Below, one piece after another: positions 20,785-30,318 of a stretch of DNA of 64,000 nucleotides. The position numbers were made by a program, and so were the translations under genes. Positions within the stretch are counted from its first letter, which is position 1; each line of letters opens with the position of its first letter. The notes under the pieces were generated by a model. The model was not told the origin of the DNA. It searched no databases and saw only the letters and a program-made list of their open reading frames with translations. The DNA is from Flavobacteriaceae bacterium (GTDB lineage Bacteria; Bacteroidota; Bacteroidia; Flavobacteriales; Flavobacteriaceae): contig PALG01000023.1 of NCBI GenBank assembly GCA_002707025.1, forward strand, positions 115,726-179,725. Direction: 5' to 3'.

Positions 20785-22202
20785 CCCTTAGCAATATTCC
20801 GAATCATTCCGCCGAATATAAAAAAGTGAAAGGGGAGAACCGAATACCAATACAATCTGCCCCAAAGACCTTTGGGTCGAAATGTAGCCGTTTGGTACAA
20901 GGTATTTTTATCATCAATTTTAAACTCTAACCACGCTTCGCCAGGGAGCTTCATTTCGGCAAAAAGAAGCAGCCTTTTTTCCTCCTTATCGGCGTAAATC
21001 ACCCGCCAAAAATCCAAAGCATCTCCCGCATAGATTTTATCGGGATGGGTCCTGCCTCTACGTAAGCCTACACCTCCAACCAACTGATCCATAAAACCCC
21101 TAATTTTCCATAGCCAATTCCCATAATACCATCCGTGGTGCCCTCCAATGCTCCAAATATTTTGAAGCACCTTTTTTTCGTTAGTGATGGGAATGCTTTT
21201 TTCATCTTTCAAGCAACCATATTTGGGCACTTGAATGTAGCCTTTTAAATTGCTGAAGCGTCCTGCCACCAAAGAGTCTTTCCAGCTGGAAATAACGAGG
21301 TTTTGTTCAATTTTAATAAAGGCTTTTTTTATGGCCGCTTCATAGGAAATGGGATGTATGTTCAAAATTTCCTGAAGTTTGTTGTCTTTTGCAACAACCT
21401 CCATTTTCATGCTATCTACAAGGTTTACCGCTAATTTATAAGTAGTTGAAGTTACAAAATATAACCAATAGGAAGACAAGCGCGGTGACATAACAGGCAC
21501 CGAAATAATCCACAACCGAAGCTTGCGTACCTTAGCATAAATTTGAAGCATTTCTTTGTAGGTAAGGACATCGGGGCCTCCAATATCAAAGGATTGATCG
21601 TAGCATTCTTCTTTGAAGGCAACTCCAGAAAGAAAGGCAATCACATCCCTAATGGCAATAGGCTGAATTTTGGTCTTCAACCATTTGGGCGCTACCATAA
21701 TCGGAAGCTTTTCACATAAATCCCTAATGATCTCGAAGGAGGAGCTACCGCTTCCCACTACAATTCCAGCCCGTAATACGGTAAGATGGTAATTTCCTTC
21801 ATATAGGATTTCCTCTACTTTTTTTCGGGAGGAAAGGTGCTTCGAGAGGCTTTCTTCATTTACGATACCACTTAAATAAATGACCTGTTTAACCGAAGTG
21901 GCCTCCATGTAGCGATTAAAGTTTTGGGCCGATTGCGCTTCCAACTCGTCAAAATCCTTGGTTGAGACACTCATGGAATGAATAAGGTAATAGGCGGCAT
22001 CAATATCCTTCGGGAAATTTTCGGTGTTTACTTCTTTTAGAAAATCGATTTCAAAAAGGGTCACCCGTTTTAGGGTTTCAGCATCCAGTGCCATTCGGTT
22101 TTTGTCCCGAACGCAGCAAATCACTTCATGACCTTCTTCCAAAAGGGCAGGGAGTAGGCGCATTCCAATATAACCGTTGGCACCAGTGAGTAGAATTTTC
22201 AC
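20781..22202 (-). CDS. SDR-type NAD(P)-binding protein with C-terminal DUF2867
   Basis: A 473-residue two-domain protein. Residues 1-300 are an atypical short-chain dehydrogenase/NmrA-like domain with the nucleotide-binding GANGYIGMRLLPALLEEGH and AYYLIHSMS. Residues about 325-473 match DUF2867 (SIGGHHGWYYGNWLWKIRG, GVGLRRGRTHP, GDALDFWRV). Such fusions are often annotated as epimerases but the reaction is unknown. The gene has its own 5' region and ends convergently on ctlX. Confidence 0.85.
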   Translation of the reverse strand: MKILLTGANGYIGMRLLPALLEEGHEVICCVRDKNRMALDAETLKRVTLFEIDFLKEVNTENFPKDIDAAYYLIHSMSVSTKDFDELEAQSAQNFNRYMEATSVKQVIYLSGIVNEESLSKHLSSRKKVEEILYEGNYHLTVLRAGIVVGSGSSSFEIIRDLCEKLPIMVAPKWLKTKIQPIAIRDVIAFLSGVAFKEECYDQSFDIGGPDVLTYKEMLQIYAKVRKLRLWIISVPVMSPRLSSYWLYFVTSTTYKLAVNLVDSMKMEVVAKDNKLQEILNIHPISYEAAIKKAFIKIEQNLVISSWKDSLVAGRFSNLKGYIQVPKYGCLKDEKSIPITNEKKVLQNIWSIGGHHGWYYGNWLWKIRGFMDQLVGGVGLRRGRTHPDKIYAGDALDFWRVIYADKEEKRLLLFAEMKLPGEAWLEFKIDDKNTLYQTATFRPKGLWGRLYWYSVLPFHFFIFGGMIRNIAKG

Positions 22203-22263
22203 AAAATATTTTTGTTTAAAATTAATTAATAAAAATTAAACAAAAGTTAATTATGGGTTAATG

Positions 22264-22695
22264 TTACAGGTCTTCGATACGTGGCGGACTCACTTGGGCT
22301 TTTGCTTCCAATAGTTTGTTCATAAAACGGTGTACGCTCTTATCTTTGGCTTTCGCTTCTATCTTAATAAAATAGTTGTCCCGATGGATGGAGTATTCTT
22401 CGGCCTTGCCTTTGTAGAGGGAAAGTTTGTAATAGGGAATAATTAATGCATACGATTCCAACAACGAGCGAAACCCAACAATAATACCTTCGGGTCGCAT
22501 TTCAATATTGCAAACATTCCGGTTATTGTCCAAAATAAGCAAATTGTAAATCTGGATACTGGTTTCGGTAATCACCAATCTTGGGGACCCTATTCCCCCT
22601 AATTGTATCCGTTCTTTCAAACTATAGGGTTTGCCCACTTCCGAATCAATTTTTTGGGTAATTTCTTTATTGTTGTAAGAGACGTTTAAAAGCAT
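22264..22695 (-). CDS. Hypothetical protein (143 aa)
   Basis: An unrecognised soluble protein with no signal peptide or membrane segment. It looks mostly beta-stranded in the middle (SPRLVITETSIQIYNLLIL, NVCNIEMRPEGIIVGF) and ends with a charged helix and a PPRIEDL tail. It diverges from argS across 83 bases and lies 61 bases before the SDR gene on the same strand. I cannot give a function. Confidence 0.7.
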   Translation of the reverse strand: MLLNVSYNNKEITQKIDSEVGKPYSLKERIQLGGIGSPRLVITETSIQIYNLLILDNNRNVCNIEMRPEGIIVGFRSLLESYALIIPYYKLSLYKGKAEEYSIHRDNYFIKIEAKAKDKSVHRFMNKLLEAKAQVSPPRIEDL

Positions 22696-22751
22696 AGTTG
22701 CATTTTGCTTAAAGTTACGTATTAGCCCGCTTTTTAACGTTAAAAATTTGG

Positions 22752-22759
22752 TAACTTTG
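22752..22759 (+). promoter_or_regulatory. Candidate -7 promoter element of argS
   Basis: TAACTTTG matches TAnnTTTG and lies 19 bases before the argS ATG. No TTTG at 19-21 bases upstream was seen. Confidence 0.55.
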
Positions 22760-22778
22760 CGCTTTCAAAAAATACGCC

Positions 22779-24554
22779 ATGACATTACAGGACATCCTTT
22801 CGGAAAAAATTAAAAACGCTATTGAAAACCTCTATGGAGCCTCTTTGGATTCCGTCGAATTTCAAGCGACCCGTAAGGATTTTGAAGGAGATATTACCGT
22901 GGTGGTATTTCCCATGCTAAAGGTCGTAAAAGGAAATCCGGTACATATTGGGGAAGCCTTGGGAAATTATTTAGTAGAAAATGTTTCCGAAGTGGCTAGC
23001 TTCAATGTTGTAAAGGGTTTTTTGAACTTAGTGCTTAGCGATGCCTATTATTTGAGTTTCTTTCAAGGAATCTCCAATTTCGATTCCTACGGAATGGTCC
23101 CACAAGGTACCGACGCCATGATGGTAGAATACTCTTCACCCAACACCAACAAACCCTTGCATTTAGGACATATTAGAAATATTCTTTTAGGGCATTCGGT
23201 TTCTGAAATTCTGAAAGCTTCCGGAAAAAAGGTCTACAAAACCCAGATCATTAACGATCGGGGGATTCACATCTGTAAAAGTATGTTGGCGTGGAAGCAC
23301 TTCGGAAATGGCGAAACCCCTCAGTCTACAGGATTGAAGGGGGATAAGTTGGTAGGGAATTATTACGTAAAGTTTGATCAAGAGTATAAAAAGCAAGTAA
23401 CCGCTTTACAAGGAGAAGGAAAGTCTGAAGACGAAGCTAAGGCGGAAGCTCCCTTGCTGATGGAAGCGAAGGAAATGCTCCGAAAGTGGGAAGCGGGTGA
23501 TCCTGAAACCGTAGCGCTTTGGGAACAAATGAATGGTTGGGTGTACGATGGTTTTGAAACTACGTATCAAAAACTGGGTGTCGATTTCGATAGTTATTAT
23601 TACGAAAGCAACACCTATTTGTTGGGTAAGGACAATATTGAAGAAGGACTTAAAAATGGGGTTTTCTATAAAAAAGAAGATGGCTCTGTGTGGTGCGATT
23701 TAACCAGTGAAGGACTGGATGAAAAATTGGTCCTTCGAAGTGATGGTACGGCAGTGTATATGACGCAGGATATTGGTACGGCCATTCAACGGGTGAAGGA
23801 CCACCCCGATGTGAACGGAATGATTTATACGGTAGGAAACGAACAGGACTATCATTTTAAAGTACTCTTTTTAATTCTAAAAAAGCTGGGCTTTCAGTGG
23901 GCCGAAAATTTGTACCATCTAAGTTATGGGATGGTCGATCTCCCTTCAGGAAAAATGAAGAGTAGGGAAGGAACGGTGGTCGATGCGGACGACTTGATCG
24001 ATGAAATGGCTACTACGGCACAAACCATTTCTGAAGAATTGGGTAAAATTGATGACCTTTCCGAAGCAGAGAAAGACCATTTGTACCACACCATTGGCAT
24101 GGGCGCTTTAAAATATTATATCCTGAAGGTGGATCCTAAAAAACGAATTTTGTTCGATCCAAAGGAGAGTGTCGATTTTCAAGGAAATACTGGTCCTTTC
24201 ATTCAGTATACCTACGCAAGGATTCAGTCTATTTTAAGAAAATCCGGAACGGTGGCAGATAAGGGAATTCCCAATGCCATTCAGCTACATGAAAAGGAAA
24301 AGGAATTGTTGAAGGCCCTTCAATTATTTCCTGAAAAAGTGCAGGAGGCTGCAGAAAATTACAGTCCGGCCATCATTGCCAATTACACTTACGATTTGGT
24401 GAAAGAATTCAATTCATTCTATCAAAACGTCACCATTTTAAGTGCAGAAACCGAAGCAGAAAAAACCTTTCGGGTGCAATTATCGAAAGCCGTGGGAGCG
24501 GTTATAAAAACGGCCTTTGGGTTGTTGGGAATCGAGGTGCCGCAGCGTATGTAA
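22779..24554 (+). CDS. argS: Arginyl-tRNA synthetase
   Basis: A 591-residue class I synthetase. The N-terminal additional domain covers residues 1-110, the HIGH-like motif is in NKPLHLGHIRNILLG near residue 127, and the C-terminal DALR anticodon-binding domain starts near residue 470 (FIQYTYARIQSILRK). The second class I motif is in the degenerate form KMKSREGTVVDADDLID. Length is normal. A -7 box lies upstream. The 3' end abuts the stop of the convergent response regulator with no gap. Confidence 0.97.
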   Translation: MTLQDILSEKIKNAIENLYGASLDSVEFQATRKDFEGDITVVVFPMLKVVKGNPVHIGEALGNYLVENVSEVASFNVVKGFLNLVLSDAYYLSFFQGISNFDSYGMVPQGTDAMMVEYSSPNTNKPLHLGHIRNILLGHSVSEILKASGKKVYKTQIINDRGIHICKSMLAWKHFGNGETPQSTGLKGDKLVGNYYVKFDQEYKKQVTALQGEGKSEDEAKAEAPLLMEAKEMLRKWEAGDPETVALWEQMNGWVYDGFETTYQKLGVDFDSYYYESNTYLLGKDNIEEGLKNGVFYKKEDGSVWCDLTSEGLDEKLVLRSDGTAVYMTQDIGTAIQRVKDHPDVNGMIYTVGNEQDYHFKVLFLILKKLGFQWAENLYHLSYGMVDLPSGKMKSREGTVVDADDLIDEMATTAQTISEELGKIDDLSEAEKDHLYHTIGMGALKYYILKVDPKKRILFDPKESVDFQGNTGPFIQYTYARIQSILRKSGTVADKGIPNAIQLHEKEKELLKALQLFPEKVQEAAENYSPAIIANYTYDLVKEFNSFYQNVTILSAETEAEKTFRVQLSKAVGAVIKTAFGLLGIEVPQRM

Positions 24555-25196
24555 TTATCGATGTAATTCGTATTCTAGGGCAATACGCACCAATCCAGCC
24601 GTATTTCGAGCCCCAGTCTTTATCAACATATTGCGACGGTGGGTTTCCACAGTTCCGAAGCTAATGAATAATTTTTCGGCAATTTCCTGAGTGGTATGCT
24701 CCTCCAAAATTAATTCGAGTATTTCTTTTTCCCTTCGGGATAGGCTAGGGAAGGGACTTTGCTGGCTTTTCTTAGAGGCTTTGGTTACGGTGTTCACAAT
24801 AATTTCATTAACCGTATCGTCCAGATAGGTTTTTCCTTGGTATACCTGAGTGATGGCTTCAATTACTTCGTCCTGTCCTGCATTTTTAAGAACATATCCT
24901 TTGGCACCATTGGAGAGCATCAATTTAATTAAACTGCTTTCCTTGTGCATGGATATGGCAATTATTTTAACATTTGGTTGAAGCTCTATCATTTTTTTGC
25001 AGGTTTCAATTCCATTTAAACCAGGAAGATTGATATCCAACAAAATTACATCAGGATTAACTGTTTCCAGCTTCTCAATACCCTCTTCACCGCTTAGTGC
25101 CGTGTCGGTTACATCAATTTCAGGGTGATTTTGAAGTAAGAGCTTCATGCCTTCAATGACCATCTTATGATCGTCCACTATAAGTACTTTTATCAT
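24555..25196 (-). CDS. NarL/LuxR-family response regulator
   Basis: A 213-residue regulator. The receiver domain (VLIVDDHKMVIEGMKLLL) has its phospho-acceptor Asp54 in VILLDINLPG and the conserved Lys in KGYVLKNAG. The C-terminal LuxR-type helix-turn-helix is in LSRREKEILELILEEHTTQEIAEKLFI and SFGTVETHRRNML. It overlaps the histidine kinase gene by 4 bases (ATGA), so the pair is translationally coupled and surely partners. Target genes are not known; the four secreted-protein genes upstream are candidates by position. Confidence 0.95.
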   Translation of the reverse strand: MIKVLIVDDHKMVIEGMKLLLQNHPEIDVTDTALSGEEGIEKLETVNPDVILLDINLPGLNGIETCKKMIELQPNVKIIAISMHKESSLIKLMLSNGAKGYVLKNAGQDEVIEAITQVYQGKTYLDDTVNEIIVNTVTKASKKSQQSPFPSLSRREKEILELILEEHTTQEIAEKLFISFGTVETHRRNMLIKTGARNTAGLVRIALEYELHR

Positions 25197-27154
25197 GAGA
25201 TAGGGATATTAATGGTTAAGGTAGTTCCTTGGTTGGGTTGGCTGTCCCAATGAATAGTGCCGTCTAAAAACTGTACTCGACTGTTTATGCTTTTTAAGCC
25301 CAATCCACCTTTGGCAATAGCTTCCTCATATTGAAAACCTTTTCCGTCGTCTTCTAGAATTATGCTGAGTTCATTTTTATGGCCTAGCATTTGAATTAAG
25401 ATGTTTTCTGCTTCTGCATGTTTCCGCATGTTTGAGATGACTTCCTGTATCAAGCGGTAAATCATGACTTCTTTGGTGGTGTCCATTTTCTTTGGAAGAT
25501 TGTTGAATTCCAATGTAGTTTTGTATCCTTCGTCCCTTAAGCTTTCAGCAATATCTTCTACGGCGCCTTCCAACCCAGATATGCTAAGTGCTTGTGGCAT
25601 CATATTATGGGAAATGCGGCGTACTTCAATACAGGCCTCATCTATAAGGTTATTGGTTTTTTCGGTAATGTTAAGTTGTTCCAGTTGCTCAATTTCTTTT
25701 TGAATTGTCGTAAAGTGGGCCTTTACGGTACTTAGTAACCCGCCCAAACTATCGTGTAAATCTTTTGCAATTCTTAGCCTTTCGGCTTCCTGACCTTCGA
25801 TCATACTATTTAGTGCCAATAATTTATTTTCTTGTTGTAATTCCTTGATCTCTTGTTGCTGAATGGCTTCCTTTTGGGAAGCAATGGTTTTTTGATCTTT
25901 CAGTCTTTTTCGGAAGAAAAAATAGGTAAATACCAACAGCACCCCTAACGCTACAAGGCCAAGAATGATCTGGTTTTTTTGCCGCTTGTCTTTTTCGATA
26001 ATGAGATTTTGCTCCAGTATTTTCCGCTCCTTTTTTTCGGTATCAAATTTTACTTCCAGCTCTGCAATATTTCGCTGCATCCTATCCGAATTTAAACTAT
26101 CCCGAAGGGTGGTTTCCTTGATTTTGTATTCGTAAGCTTGTTTGTAGTCTTTTGCTTCCTCCAAAATATCGGCCGATTTGGAGAGCAACTCCATTTTTAT
26201 TTGAGGTTTGTTAATGGTTTCCAGTTTTTCTACCGCCCTGTTTATATAGGGAATTGCCAATTTTGGTTTTCCCATAGCTGAATAGATATTGGCTAGGGTG
26301 ATAGTATTGTAGGTAAGCGAATTCATACTATTAAGGCTGTCGCTTACGGCAATGGCTTTTATTAACCGGGGAATGTTCTCTGGGGATTTCAATTTGTTGA
26401 AAATGCTTTCAATGGGCATATGGCCCGCTGGCGTATTGGAGTGGGCTTCTTCATATAGTTCGGCGAGGGTTTCGGTAAAAAACGCTAAATCTGATGGCGC
26501 ATCCAGTTGCGAAAAATGCTCAACCAAAATGTAAAGCACAAATCGTTTGGTGGGTGTGTTGGGAGCGTTTTTGGTTACCTCCCACATTTTCCGATAATAA
26601 TTGGTGCTGCCTTCCACATCGCCCAACATGCCTTGCATCACCCCTTTATGATAGTAAACATTCCACAGATAATCCCAATATTCGGGTTTTTCTGCAATAA
26701 GCTCTGCTTCGTTGAGGTGATAAAGGGCTTTATCTGCTTTGTTTTGGTATAAATAGGTGCTGGCAACCGAGGCATGGTATTCCATGATAATTTTTTCGTC
26801 CTTCAGTTTTTCAGCAAGAGCCAACCCCAGTAATTTTATTTGAAGGGCGTCGTCGGTATTTCCAACTTGGGAAAGGCGTTGTCCATACCTGCTATACATG
26901 ACCATTCTTCCAAGATCGGTGCTATCCTTGGAAAGCGCATATTGAAAATTTTCTTCAGAGTTTTCCGGGTCCTTGGTAATGATTTTATTCAGAAAGTAAT
27001 AGGCGTCTTTCTGAGCTTCATAATTTTTTCCCTCAAGGGTTGCCAGAACACTATCAATTTTTTGACGGGTGGTTTTTTGGGAAAACAAGCATTGCGATAG
27101 GAGAAAAACTATCGCAATGAAACATTTTTGAATTGGATATGTAAACAATGGCAC
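25193..27154 (-). CDS. Sensor histidine kinase with TPR sensor region (HisKA_3 type)
   Basis: A 653-residue membrane kinase. It has a signal peptide or first membrane segment (FIAIVFLLSQCLFSQ), a periplasmic TPR-like region to about residue 390, one transmembrane helix (IILGLVALGVLLVFTYFFF), a coiled coil, a HisKA_3 domain with phospho-His467 in AKDLHDSLGGLLS, and an HATPase domain (DDGKGFQ, GLGLKSINSRV). This layout is common in Bacteroidota NarL-type systems. The periplasmic region lacks a recognised ligand fold. It lies 46 bases downstream of the last secreted-protein gene. Confidence 0.93.
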   Translation of the reverse strand: MPLFTYPIQKCFIAIVFLLSQCLFSQKTTRQKIDSVLATLEGKNYEAQKDAYYFLNKIITKDPENSEENFQYALSKDSTDLGRMVMYSRYGQRLSQVGNTDDALQIKLLGLALAEKLKDEKIIMEYHASVASTYLYQNKADKALYHLNEAELIAEKPEYWDYLWNVYYHKGVMQGMLGDVEGSTNYYRKMWEVTKNAPNTPTKRFVLYILVEHFSQLDAPSDLAFFTETLAELYEEAHSNTPAGHMPIESIFNKLKSPENIPRLIKAIAVSDSLNSMNSLTYNTITLANIYSAMGKPKLAIPYINRAVEKLETINKPQIKMELLSKSADILEEAKDYKQAYEYKIKETTLRDSLNSDRMQRNIAELEVKFDTEKKERKILEQNLIIEKDKRQKNQIILGLVALGVLLVFTYFFFRKRLKDQKTIASQKEAIQQQEIKELQQENKLLALNSMIEGQEAERLRIAKDLHDSLGGLLSTVKAHFTTIQKEIEQLEQLNITEKTNNLIDEACIEVRRISHNMMPQALSISGLEGAVEDIAESLRDEGYKTTLEFNNLPKKMDTTKEVMIYRLIQEVISNMRKHAEAENILIQMLGHKNELSIILEDDGKGFQYEEAIAKGGLGLKSINSRVQFLDGTIHWDSQPNQGTTLTINIPIS

Positions 27155-27200
27155 TTTCAGTAATTAATGGATTTAATCGTAAAGATACTTATAATTCTGT

Positions 27201-27734
27201 TTAGGATTTTGTATGGATCTGTAAGGTGAAATCACCTTCCTCTAATTCTTCGGCCCCAACAACCCCTATCACAAACCGATACGACCTTCCAAGGGCCAAA
27301 ATATGCTTTACCGTTCTTGTGTGGTCTTGCGTTTTACCTTTCCAGTTACGGTCCCATTTATGATCTACCTCGCATCGTACACAAGAATATAACTTAGGGG
27401 GAAGGTCACTATTGTTCACCCCAACTTGGTACGCATAGACACTAAAGTTGGCATTCTCATCTTTAGGGATAACCGTAATTTCAAGTTCGCTGTGAGTGGG
27501 AATAATTCCAGTATATAATACATGGTTTCCTGTAAATTTGTGGTATTGGGTAGCGGGGAAACAGGCATTGTTACTTTGCCAAGCCCAAGAGAGGTCTTCC
27601 ATTTTTTCCCCTTCGGAAAGATTTCCTTCCACACTTACCGTTTCATTAGGAACAAGTTCGATTTCGGTAACGGTTCTTTCTTGTGCAAGGGCCATAAGGG
27701 GTAGGAATAAGAGCATTAATAATTGTTTTTTCAT
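27201..27734 (-). CDS. Secreted hypothetical protein (177 aa)
   Basis: A signal peptide (MKKQLLMLLFLPLMALAQ) is followed by about 159 residues of mostly beta character. Two cysteines form a CVRC-like pair and a third cysteine lies earlier (NNACFPATQYHKF). WAWQSNN, GNHVLYTGI and SYRFVIGVVG suggest a jelly-roll or pre-peptidase C-terminal-like beta-sandwich, but I do not recognise the family. It starts 11 bases after the CARDB-like protein gene and is part of the same operon. Confidence 0.75.
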   Translation of the reverse strand: MKKQLLMLLFLPLMALAQERTVTEIELVPNETVSVEGNLSEGEKMEDLSWAWQSNNACFPATQYHKFTGNHVLYTGIIPTHSELEITVIPKDENANFSVYAYQVGVNNSDLPPKLYSCVRCEVDHKWDRNWKGKTQDHTRTVKHILALGRSYRFVIGVVGAEELEEGDFTLQIHTKS

Positions 27735-27745
27735 AATAAATTAGG

Positions 27746-29227
27746 TTAGGGTTTAATTTTAATATCGAATGTTTTGGTACTTCCCATTCGATCTCCTTTG
27801 TAATAAATATCAAATTGCAAACGGATGGAAGTTTCTTTATCTACTTTTGGAGCTTTAATGCTACCATCCACATATTTGGATTCTCCAGCTTTCATGTCTA
27901 TTCCATCCAATGAAATATCAAAAACACCTCTTGGCGGTTTGTAGTTAGAAGGTTTTAGGCTTCTGGTTTTGCATTTTATTTCCCAATCGTCACCCAACGC
28001 CATGACCTCCCCATAATTTTTTATATCAAGCTTTAGCTTGTAGTTTTTTCCTGGAACCATGTCATCTTCCAAAGTGACGCGACCAATATTCAATTCTGGG
28101 AGTAGCTCGACAATCTCATAATTTATTTTTAAGGAACCCTTTTCAAGATCTGCTGGCTTCCCGTCCTTAAGGATTTCGTAGGTTACCTGAACCGTGCCGG
28201 GGGTATTTGGAGGGGTTACTTCAGGAAATGAAACAGATTTGGCGTCTCCTTCTTCCATTTCACTTCCCTCAAAATTTACGGTTTTCTCGAAGATTCCTTT
28301 ATCCATTCCTGAAGGGGCACGATCTACCTTCGCCTTAATGGCATATTTTCCTTTATCCCATTTTAGTTTTCCTGAATTTTCAATGGTAAAATCTATAGCG
28401 TATTCTTTTTCAGGATGCATTTTTCGGGTAACCTTTTCGGTAATTTGAGCCTCTTGCTCTTCAACCTGAACCCCTGCGTCTAAACGAAGTGTATTGTTTC
28501 TTGCATCGAAAGGACTACCGTCTAATTGGACACTCACTTCTATGGTGTAGGTTCCTCCTTGCGTAGGGGTCTCCAGTTTTTCTTCAAAGGTGATGGCTTG
28601 ATAAGCCCCTGGAGCTAAATTGGATAACTCGATGTCTTCTTCAAACTCGAAGGCTTCTTTGTCCTCTTTGCTGGCACCAGAAGGCGAGGAGGTCACTTCT
28701 CCCTTTAACTGGTAAGTTCCAACCGGCCATTGGGCCTTCCCAGTATTTTTCACCACTCCTGTTAATTTGGCATATTCTTTTTCGGGCTCTAAAAACCCCG
28801 GTAGATTGACAGTGATTTCCGTAGCATAATCACCTTCTACCATTACGGTAGCATCTTTTTTGGCTAAGGTACTGCTACCGTTCATTAGGGCCATGCTTAT
28901 TTTGTAAACTCCTGGTACAATAGGCGCTTCCATAGTCCATTTAAAAATATATTCCTTTCCACTATAGATACTTACATAAGCATCTTTTTCCATGAAGAAT
29001 TTTTTTCCTTCTTCAGCATCGGGACCGCTTACGTAAGAAACCATTAAAGTGCAATTGTTTCGGTTTAAGGTTTCGGTACCTGTATTTTTTAATGTGAGGT
29101 CAAGCTGGTAATTGCTTGAGGCATTCATTTCTGAAGGAACATCCACAGCAATGATGTCTGCCTTTAATTGCGACCAGGCGCCCGTGTAGGCACCTAGAAG
29201 CAATAGTGTTAATAATAGCCTTTTCAT
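27746..29227 (-). CDS. Secreted protein of four tandem CARDB/NBR1-like beta-sandwich repeats
   Basis: A 493-residue protein with signal peptide MKRLLLTLLLLGAYTGAWSQ. Four repeats begin near residues 25, 135, 260 and 375. Each has a strand pair ending in a K/NxTG or N(S/Y)G element (LKNTGTETLNRNN, VKNTGKAQWPVG, IENSGKLKWDKG, IKNYGEVMALGD) followed by a SxPSG or similar loop and a PGxY-type strand. The NTG..WP.G pattern resembles CARDB and the NBR1 FW domain, both Ig-like. It probably is a surface or periplasmic binding scaffold. It begins 3 bases after the preceding secreted gene. Confidence 0.82.
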   Translation of the reverse strand: MKRLLLTLLLLGAYTGAWSQLKADIIAVDVPSEMNASSNYQLDLTLKNTGTETLNRNNCTLMVSYVSGPDAEEGKKFFMEKDAYVSIYSGKEYIFKWTMEAPIVPGVYKISMALMNGSSTLAKKDATVMVEGDYATEITVNLPGFLEPEKEYAKLTGVVKNTGKAQWPVGTYQLKGEVTSSPSGASKEDKEAFEFEEDIELSNLAPGAYQAITFEEKLETPTQGGTYTIEVSVQLDGSPFDARNNTLRLDAGVQVEEQEAQITEKVTRKMHPEKEYAIDFTIENSGKLKWDKGKYAIKAKVDRAPSGMDKGIFEKTVNFEGSEMEEGDAKSVSFPEVTPPNTPGTVQVTYEILKDGKPADLEKGSLKINYEIVELLPELNIGRVTLEDDMVPGKNYKLKLDIKNYGEVMALGDDWEIKCKTRSLKPSNYKPPRGVFDISLDGIDMKAGESKYVDGSIKAPKVDKETSIRLQFDIYYKGDRMGSTKTFDIKIKP

Positions 29228-29230
29228 AGG

Positions 29231-29782
29231 TTATTTTTTCTTTCCGTTGATACGGTACTTAAATTTATTTCCTACGGAAAGGTTTTTCATGGCTACAATA
29301 ATTGCCTTCCCTTTCACATTGTTAAGGGTGAATTTTTTCACTTTTCCGTTTTTGTCATTTGGAAATTCGTAATTTACTTTTTGTTGGGTCACACCGTCTT
29401 TCCCTTGTACACAAATAACGACCCCTGTTTTGGCCTTTCCATCATATTTATTAATGGTTATTTCAATTGTGTTATGAAAAGAAGGGGTAGATACAAAGGT
29501 CCTTTTGGTTTGACCATAAATAGTTCCTTGTTCATTGCCTCCATCCAGTTCCAAAAATCTAGGACCTATGGTGGCACTGGCATTGGAAGCAATGGCGTTC
29601 CAGGTATTCTTAATTCGTTTTACTTCGTTTTTAAAAGGAACTAAGCTAATGCCCGGATCCCAAGTGCCCCAGGACTTCCACATTTCTTTGGCAAGTTTAA
29701 CTCCTTGGTTACAGTTTTGTGCTTCCATTTGAAAACTGAAAGCAAAAAAGAAAATGATGATGGCTAAAAATGATTTTTTCAT
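29231..29782 (-). CDS. Secreted hypothetical protein (183 aa)
   Basis: It has a signal peptide (MKKSFLAIIIFFFAFSFQMEAQ), then an N-terminal helix with two tryptophans (AKEMWKSWGTWDPG), and a C-terminal beta-rich basic region ending NKFKYRINGKKK. No known family is recognised. It lies 96 bases downstream of the 126-aa secreted gene (that gap holds a repeated palindromic element) and 3 bases upstream of the CARDB-like gene. Confidence 0.75.
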   Translation of the reverse strand: MKKSFLAIIIFFFAFSFQMEAQNCNQGVKLAKEMWKSWGTWDPGISLVPFKNEVKRIKNTWNAIASNASATIGPRFLELDGGNEQGTIYGQTKRTFVSTPSFHNTIEITINKYDGKAKTGVVICVQGKDGVTQQKVNYEFPNDKNGKVKKFTLNNVKGKAIIVAMKNLSVGNKFKYRINGKKK

Positions 29783-29838
29783 TGGTATTACATTAATGGT
29801 TAATAAAAGTATGTGATGGTTTTAAATAATTATTCCTT

Positions 29839-29874
29839 GAATTCTGTTGAGATGCAAAATCTATGATTTCATAG
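29839..29874 (-). repeat. Intergenic repeated palindromic element, copy 2
   Basis: On the plus strand GAATTCT (29839-29845) is followed by AAAATCTATGATTT (29856-29869) and ATAG (29871-29874). On the coding (minus) strand the core is the palindrome CTATGAAATCATAG and then TTTTG. A close copy lies at 30319-30357. It may be a weak terminator, an mRNA-processing hairpin or a protein-binding site. Confidence 0.6.
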
Positions 29875-29878
29875 AGGT

Positions 29879-30259
29879 TTATTCGTCATCAAAAACACGT
29901 TCCATTTGTTTGATGTAAAACTGGAAACGTTTTTTGATGGCCTCCTGATTTTTACCTGGGTGATTGGCCTTTGCCGTCATGACATCTTTTTTGGTAAGGA
30001 TTTTTTTTCCTTCTCCTTTGGTAACGGCTTTTTCGAAAGTATTGGCGACTTGTACCATCTTTTCTTGATCTTTTACTTTAAGGCTATCCAGATACCCAAA
30101 GGTTTTTACCGCTTTTTGTTTAAAAGAAGCAGTTACGGTTTTGTCTTTTTTAAGCGATTCAAGGATGATCCAAGGCTTTTTGGGTTCTCCTTTTTGAGCA
30201 ATTAGTGTTGAAAAACTCAACAATACAGTGAGTAGAAATAAAGTGTTACGTGCTTTCAT
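29879..30259 (-). CDS. Secreted basic hypothetical protein (126 aa)
   Basis: Signal peptide MKARNTLFLLTVLLSFSTLIAQ, then about 104 mostly helical, highly charged, lysine-rich residues (PWIILESLKKDKTVTASFKQ, GKKILTKKDVMTAKANHPGK). There are no cysteines or recognised domains. The ATG at 30259 gives a clean signal peptide; an upstream in-frame start at 30286 would add nine residues (MNYNLINTL) that do not fit one. It lies 107 bases after the TonB receptor stop. Confidence 0.72.
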   Translation of the reverse strand: MKARNTLFLLTVLLSFSTLIAQKGEPKKPWIILESLKKDKTVTASFKQKAVKTFGYLDSLKVKDQEKMVQVANTFEKAVTKGEGKKILTKKDVMTAKANHPGKNQEAIKKRFQFYIKQMERVFDDE

Positions 30260-30318
30260 GAGGGTGTTAATTAAGTTATAGTTCAAAACTAAAGCAACAT
30301 AACTACCTGTATATCAAA

